Below, in pieces: positions 60,015-64,000 of a stretch of 64,000 nucleotides of DNA. The notes under the pieces were generated by a model that did not search any database, was not told the origin of the DNA, and worked only from the letters and a program-made list of their open reading frames with translations. Position 1 is the stretch's first letter. Every line of letters starts with the position of its first letter. Made by a program: the position numbers and the translations under genes. Source of the stretch: Lysobacter stagni (GTDB lineage Bacteria; Pseudomonadota; Gammaproteobacteria; Xanthomonadales; Xanthomonadaceae); NCBI RefSeq assembly GCF_030053425.1, contig NZ_JASGBI010000001.1, positions 3,232,001 through 3,296,000 of the forward strand, written 5' to 3'.

Positions 60015-60974
60015 TCACGCGGGAGGCGTGAGGGCCCGTTCAGGCGATGCCGGCGGCTGCACCGCCCAGCGGAACAGGCGCTGCGGGGACACCGATCCGC
60101 CTTCACGCTGCCCCATGCCCAGGCAGCGCCCCGCCTCCGAGAACACGGCGATCGGGCCCTCGGCCCCCGGGGCACACGGCACCGCCTGGCCCAGGCCCAG
60201 CCGGCGGGCGGCTTCGGCGTCCAGCTCGACACGCGGAAAAGCGGTGAGCCCCGCCTCCACCGGCAGCAGGCAGCGCTCCAGGGCGCCCTCGCCTTCACGC
60301 GCGAGGAGCTCACGCAGCGCCTCCAACGTGAACATGCGCGGCTCGCGAAACGGGTCGACCCAGAGACGGCGCAGCGTCGCCACGTGCGCGCCGCAGCCCA
60401 GGGTCTCGCCAAGGTCCCGCACGAGGCTGCGCACGTAGGTCCCTGAGCCGCACTCCACGTGAAGCCGCAGCCGGGGACCCTCGTGCTCGATCAGGTCCAG
60501 GCGGTGCACGACGACGTCACGTTCTGGCGCCTCGATGGCCTCCCCGCGACGCGCCTTCGCGTACAGCGGCTCGCCGCCCTGCTTCAGCGCGGAGAAGATC
60601 GGAGCGCGCTGGCGGATCGACCCGCGCAGCGGCGCGAGCGCGGCCTCGATATCGGCCGCGGCAAGCGCAGGCACGGGACGTTCGCGCAGGGGCGCGCCGT
60701 CGGCGTCGTCGGAATCGGTGGTCAGGCCGAACACGGCGGTGGTCTCGTAGGCCTTGGACGATCCGAGCAGCAGGCCGGCGATCTTGGTCGCCTCGCCGAA
60801 GCACAGCGGCAGAAGGCCGGTCGCCAGCGGATCCAGGCTGCCGGTGTGCCCGCCCTTCTCTGCCCGGAACAGGTGGCGGGCCTGCTGCAACGCCTGGTTG
60901 GAACTCAGCCCCTGGGGCTTGTCGAGCAGCAGGATGCCGTCGAGTGAGCGGAAGCGGGTCTTGGCTTTCGTCAT
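60015..60974 (-). CDS. truB: tRNA pseudouridine(55) synthase
   Basis: 319 residues. It makes Psi55 in the tRNA T-loop. The family motifs are [16 protein letters not shown] at the start, the catalytic Asp in [16 protein letters not shown] (about 45-60), [17 protein letters not shown], and [15 protein letters not shown]. The C-terminal part ([20 protein letters not shown]) corresponds to the PUA-like extension. Start at the ATG giving MTKAKTRF; the preceding frame is Arg/Pro-rich non-coding. Lies between rbfA and rpsO in conserved order. Confidence 0.97.
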   Translation of the reverse strand: MTKAKTRFRSLDGILLLDKPQGLSSNQALQQARHLFRAEKGGHTGSLDPLATGLLPLCFGEATKIAGLLLGSSKAYETTAVFGLTTDSDDADGAPLRERPVPALAAADIEAALAPLRGSIRQRAPIFSALKQGGEPLYAKARRGEAIEAPERDVVVHRLDLIEHEGPRLRLHVECGSGTYVRSLVRDLGETLGCGAHVATLRRLWVDPFREPRMFTLEALRELLAREGEGALERCLLPVEAGLTAFPRVELDAEAARRLGLGQAVPCAPGAEGPIAVFSEAGRCLGMGQREGGSVSPQRLFRWAVQPPASPERALTPPA

Positions 60975-61149
60975 GGATCGTCCGCTGATGCCATCGTCCG
61001 GGGCGCGCCGTTGCGGCCGATCTTGCGCCTGATCGGCCGCGGCGGCAAAGCCGGGGTCGGCCGGCCATCGCCGGCGCGGATGCACCCGTCGGGTTACCCG
61101 GAGAGGAAGTAGGAAACCTGCACGACGCAGGCGGTCTGGCGACCGGGGT

Positions 61150-61521
61150 TCAGTCGTCCGCGCTGTCGTCGGACGGGCCCGACTGCTCGCGCAGCAGGTT
61201 GCCGATGCGCTCGCCGCGGTCCACGGAATCGTCGTAGTGGAAATGCAGTTCCGGCACGTGGCGCATCTTCACCGCGCGGCCGAGCTGGAAGCGAATCTGC
61301 GGGGCCAGTTCCTTCAGTGCCTTCACGGCCTCCTTGGAACGTTCCTGCTGCAGAGCGGTGACGAACACCTTGGCGTGCGCCAGGTCGCGCGTGACTTCGA
61401 CATCGGACACGCTGACCGACGGCAGGCCGTGCTCACGCACGACCTCGTGCACCAGCGTGCCCAGCTCGCGACGGAGCTGGGCGGAAACGCGGTCGGTGCG
61501 ATGGAACGACTTGCCTGCCAT
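61150..61521 (-). CDS. rbfA: 30S ribosome-binding factor A
   Basis: 123 residues, KH-fold 30S maturation and cold-shock factor. Conserved start [21 protein letters not shown], central [18 protein letters not shown], and [32 protein letters not shown] near the C terminus. ATG at nine bases after the infB stop is chosen; the TTG three codons earlier is an alternative. The acidic tail ([10 protein letters not shown]) is normal. The 175 bases from its stop to truB are Arg-coding-like but show no separate gene. Confidence 0.97.
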   Translation of the reverse strand: MAGKSFHRTDRVSAQLRRELGTLVHEVVREHGLPSVSVSDVEVTRDLAHAKVFVTALQQERSKEAVKALKELAPQIRFQLGRAVKMRHVPELHFHYDDSVDRGERIGNLLREQSGPSDDSADD

Positions 61522-61530
61522 GTTCTTCAA

Positions 61531-64000
61531 TTACAGCGTGCGCTGGACTTCGATACGCTCGAAGCACTCGATCTGGTCGCCCGGCTTGACGTCGTTGTAC
61601 GCCTTCACGCCGATGCCGCACTCGGTGCCGTTGCGCACTTCCTCGACGTTCTCCTTGAAGCGACGCAGCGATTCCAGCTCGCCCTCGAAGATGACGGCGT
61701 TGTCGCGCAGCACGCGGATCGGCTTGTGGCGCTTGACCACGCCCTCGATGACCATGCAGCCGGCCACCGCGCCGAACTTGGAGCTGCGGAACACATCGCG
61801 CACTTCCGCGGTACCGATGATCTCTTCGCGGATCTCGACGCCGAGGATGCCCGACGCCACCTGCTTCACCTGGTCGATCACGTCATAGATGATCGAGAAG
61901 TAACGCAGGTCGAGGGCGTTGGACTCGATCACCTTGCGGGCCGATGCGTCGGCACGGACGTTGAAGCCGATGATGGTGGCCTTCGCCGTGAGCGCCGCGT
62001 TCGCGTCGGACTCGGTGATGCCGCCCACGCCGGAGCTGATCACGTTGATGCGGATCTGGTCGTTGGACAGCGCCGTCAGCGACTGGCGCAGTGCTTCGAC
62101 CGAACCCTGCACGTCGGCCTTGACGACAAGGTTGAGGCTCAGCTGGCCCTCGCCCTTGCCCATCTGGGCCATGATGTCTTCCATGCGGTTACCCGCAGCG
62201 GCGACCAGGCGCGACTCGCGACGCTTGGCATCGCGCTGCTGCGCGACGTCCTTGGCCAGGCGCTCGTCGTCGACGACCACGAAGTCGTCGCCCGCATCCG
62301 GCACGCCGGACAGACCCAGCACCTGCACCGGAATCGACGGGCCGGCCTTGTCTACCTGCTTGCCGGTTTCGTCGAACAGCGCACGCACGCGGCCGTACTG
62401 CACGCCGCACACGAGGTAGTCGCCCTTCTTGAGTTCGCCCGCCTGGACCAGCACGGTCGCAACCGGACCGCGGCCCTTGTCGAGCGCGGATTCGATCACG
62501 GTGCCGGTGGCGCGGCCGGTCGGCACGGCCTGGAGCTCCAGCACCTCGGCCTGCAGCGAGATCGCGTCGAGCAGGTCGTCAACGCCCAGGCCGGTCTTCG
62601 CGGACAGCTCGACCATCTGGGTGTCGCCACCGAACTCCTCGGCCACGATCTCCTCGCCCAGCAGTTCGTTCTTCACGCGCAGCGGGTCGGCGTCGGACTT
62701 GTCCATCTTGTTGATCGCCACGATCAGCGGCACGCCGGCCGCCTTCGCATGCTGGATGGCTTCCTTCGTCTGCGGCATGACGCCGTCGTCGGCGGCCACC
62801 ACGATCACCACAATGTCGGTGAGCTTGGCGCCGCGAGCGCGCATCGAGGTGAACGCGGCGTGGCCCGGGGTGTCGAGGAAGCTGATGACTCCCTTGTCCG
62901 TCTCCACGTGGTACGCGCCGATGTGCTGGGTGATGCCGCCGGCTTCGCCGGAGGCCACCTTGGTACGGCGGATGTAGTCGAGCAGCGAGGTCTTGCCGTG
63001 GTCGACGTGACCCATGATGGTGACCACCGGCGGACGCGGTGCCTTGTCACCCTGCGTCTCCTCGACGTGGGCCAGCAGCGCGTCTTCGGCGGTGTCGGCA
63101 TCGGCCTTGACCACGACGTGGCCCAGCTCTTCCGTCACCAGTGCGGCGGTGTCGTGGTCGATGGCCTGGTTGATGGTCGCCATGACGCCCATCTTGAACA
63201 GCGCCTTCACCACGTCGCCGCCCTTCAGCGCCATCTTCTGCGCGAGATCCGCGACAGTGATGGTTTCGCCAATGGCGACCTCGCGCACGATCGGCGCGGT
63301 CGGACGGGTGAAGCCGCTGCCCGAACGGGACTGCTCGGCCTGGCGACGCGTCGGCTTGGATTTGCCGCGCGAGCTGGCGCCACGGCGGGCGCGCTCGGAG
63401 GCGCTCAGGTGCATCTGGCCGGCGAAACGGTTGGTGCGATCGTCGTCCTCGACGGTCGCGACCATCGCGTGCGAGCCGCGGGTCTTGTGCGCGGGCGTGC
63501 CACGTGCCGGTTCAGGGGCGCGCGGTGCGGCGGGCTTGGGATGGCCGTGACCGTGGCCGTGACCGACCGCGGCCGGCTTGCGGACCGGCTCGTCTTCCGA
63601 GGCGATCGCGCTGGCGTCGGCCAGCTTGGCGCGCTGTTCTTCCTCGGCCTTCGCACGTGCGATTTCCTCGGCCTCGCGGCGGACCGCCTCGGCTTCGTCC
63701 GCGCGACGCTTGTCGTCCGCCGCCAGGCGCTGCTGCTCGGCGATGTTGCGCTGCTTGGATTCCTCCAGCTTGCGCAGGATCTCGGAGCGCTCGTCGTCGC
63801 TGCCGGCCGCCGGGGATGCCTCGTTCGGCTTGACCAGCGTGACTTTCTTGCGCACGACGACGTCGACCGTCGTCTTGTTCTTGCCGCCGCCGACCGTGAT
63901 TTCCTGCTTGCGGCTGCGGTTGAGCGTGATCTTCTTCGAGGCCTCGCCCGGCTCTTCGGCCTTGTCGGCCTTGCCATGAGCGCGCTTGAGGAAGCCGAGC
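61531..64000 (-). CDS. infB: Translation initiation factor IF-2 (5' end cut by window edge)
   Basis: The coding frame runs to the right edge without reaching a start: the last visible upstream codons read [13 protein letters not shown]. About 823 codons are visible and roughly 50 residues are probably missing. The N-terminal part has a charged Ala/Glu/Arg-rich coiled linker. The IF2 G domain has [13 protein letters not shown] (G1), DTPGHAAF (G3) and NKMDK (G4), and domains II-IV end with [18 protein letters not shown]. It positions initiator tRNA on the ribosome. First visible gene of infB-rbfA-truB-rpsO-pnp; nusA is expected just beyond. Confidence 0.98.
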   Translation of the reverse strand, partial: LGFLKRAHGKADKAEEPGEASKKITLNRSRKQEITVGGGKNKTTVDVVVRKKVTLVKPNEASPAAGSDDERSEILRKLEESKQRNIAEQQRLAADDKRRADEAEAVRREAEEIARAKAEEEQRAKLADASAIASEDEPVRKPAAVGHGHGHGHPKPAAPRAPEPARGTPAHKTRGSHAMVATVEDDDRTNRFAGQMHLSASERARRGASSRGKSKPTRRQAEQSRSGSGFTRPTAPIVREVAIGETITVADLAQKMALKGGDVVKALFKMGVMATINQAIDHDTAALVTEELGHVVVKADADTAEDALLAHVEETQGDKAPRPPVVTIMGHVDHGKTSLLDYIRRTKVASGEAGGITQHIGAYHVETDKGVISFLDTPGHAAFTSMRARGAKLTDIVVIVVAADDGVMPQTKEAIQHAKAAGVPLIVAINKMDKSDADPLRVKNELLGEEIVAEEFGGDTQMVELSAKTGLGVDDLLDAISLQAEVLELQAVPTGRATGTVIESALDKGRGPVATVLVQAGELKKGDYLVCGVQYGRVRALFDETGKQVDKAGPSIPVQVLGLSGVPDAGDDFVVVDDERLAKDVAQQRDAKRRESRLVAAAGNRMEDIMAQMGKGEGQLSLNLVVKADVQGSVEALRQSLTALSNDQIRINVISSGVGGITESDANAALTAKATIIGFNVRADASARKVIESNALDLRYFSIIYDVIDQVKQVASGILGVEIREEIIGTAEVRDVFRSSKFGAVAGCMVIEGVVKRHKPIRVLRDNAVIFEGELESLRRFKENVEEVRNGTECGIGVKAYNDVKPGDQIECFERIEVQRTL

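Overview
The window is high-GC DNA (by eye close to 68-70 % G+C) packed with genes in short operons with ATGA/TGATG overlaps. Gene content points to a gammaproteobacterium of the Xanthomonadaceae/Lysobacteraceae, most like Lysobacter or Luteimonas: a kynurenine-type tryptophan catabolic operon, a Lys/Ala-rich H1-like protein, a LexA-type box of the Xylella/Xanthomonas pattern before dinB, and a canonical infB-rbfA-truB-rpsO-pnp block. The genus is inferred; no rRNA is present to confirm it.

Layout. (1) 1-5881, plus strand: tryptophan/kynurenine degradation: RidA-type 2-aminomuconate deaminase (cut by the left edge), 3-hydroxyanthranilate dioxygenase, a small exported protein, ACMS decarboxylase, a CHMI-type tautomerase, kynureninase and kynurenine 3-monooxygenase. 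A lower-GC GIY-YIG gene bracketed by an inverted pair of REP-like palindromes sits between the last two. (2) 5874-16429: housekeeping and accessory genes (sbcB, DUF2461, cfa, RsiV-like lipoprotein, rluF, GNAT, H1-like protein, rhomboid, POT transporter, lipoprotein, GST). (3) 16586-23557: bacterial NHEJ: three-domain LigD, Ku and a second, stand-alone LigD-type polymerase, interrupted by a divergent LysR/pirin pair and a membrane gene. (4) 23620-40998: a Wzx/Wzy-type exopolysaccharide or capsule locus: Wzb-like phosphatase, a WecA transferase fused to a degenerate UDP-GlcNAc 2-epimerase-like domain, Wzc tyrosine kinase, a glutaminase-less asparagine-synthetase-like protein, two paralogous exported beta-helix proteins, two glycosyltransferases, Wzx flippase, pyruvyl transferase, EpsG/Wzy-like polymerase, YdcF protein and Wza.

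(5) 41126-49635: GST, a membrane gene split by an in-frame amber codon, a small periplasmic protein, MscS, TerC behind a yybP-ykoY manganese riboswitch, a DUF1328 peptide, a Pat-type protein acetyltransferase and dinB. (6) 49632-56022: an exported HExxH protein with a helix-hairpin-helix tail, then PAP2 phosphatase + EptA phosphoethanolamine transferase divergent from an OmpR-type two-component system, a probable lipid A modification module. (7) 56050-64000, minus strand: two small membrane genes, then pnp, rpsO, truB, rbfA and infB (cut by the right edge).

How parts work together: region 1 takes kynurenine through 3-hydroxyanthranilate and ACMS toward 2-aminomuconate and central metabolism. 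The presence of ACMS decarboxylase and a 2-aminomuconate deaminase argues for catabolism rather than NAD synthesis. In region 4, glycan repeats would be built on undecaprenyl phosphate, flipped, polymerised and exported through Wza/Wzc under Wzb control. I saw no tRNA, rRNA, CRISPR array, prophage or complete IS element.
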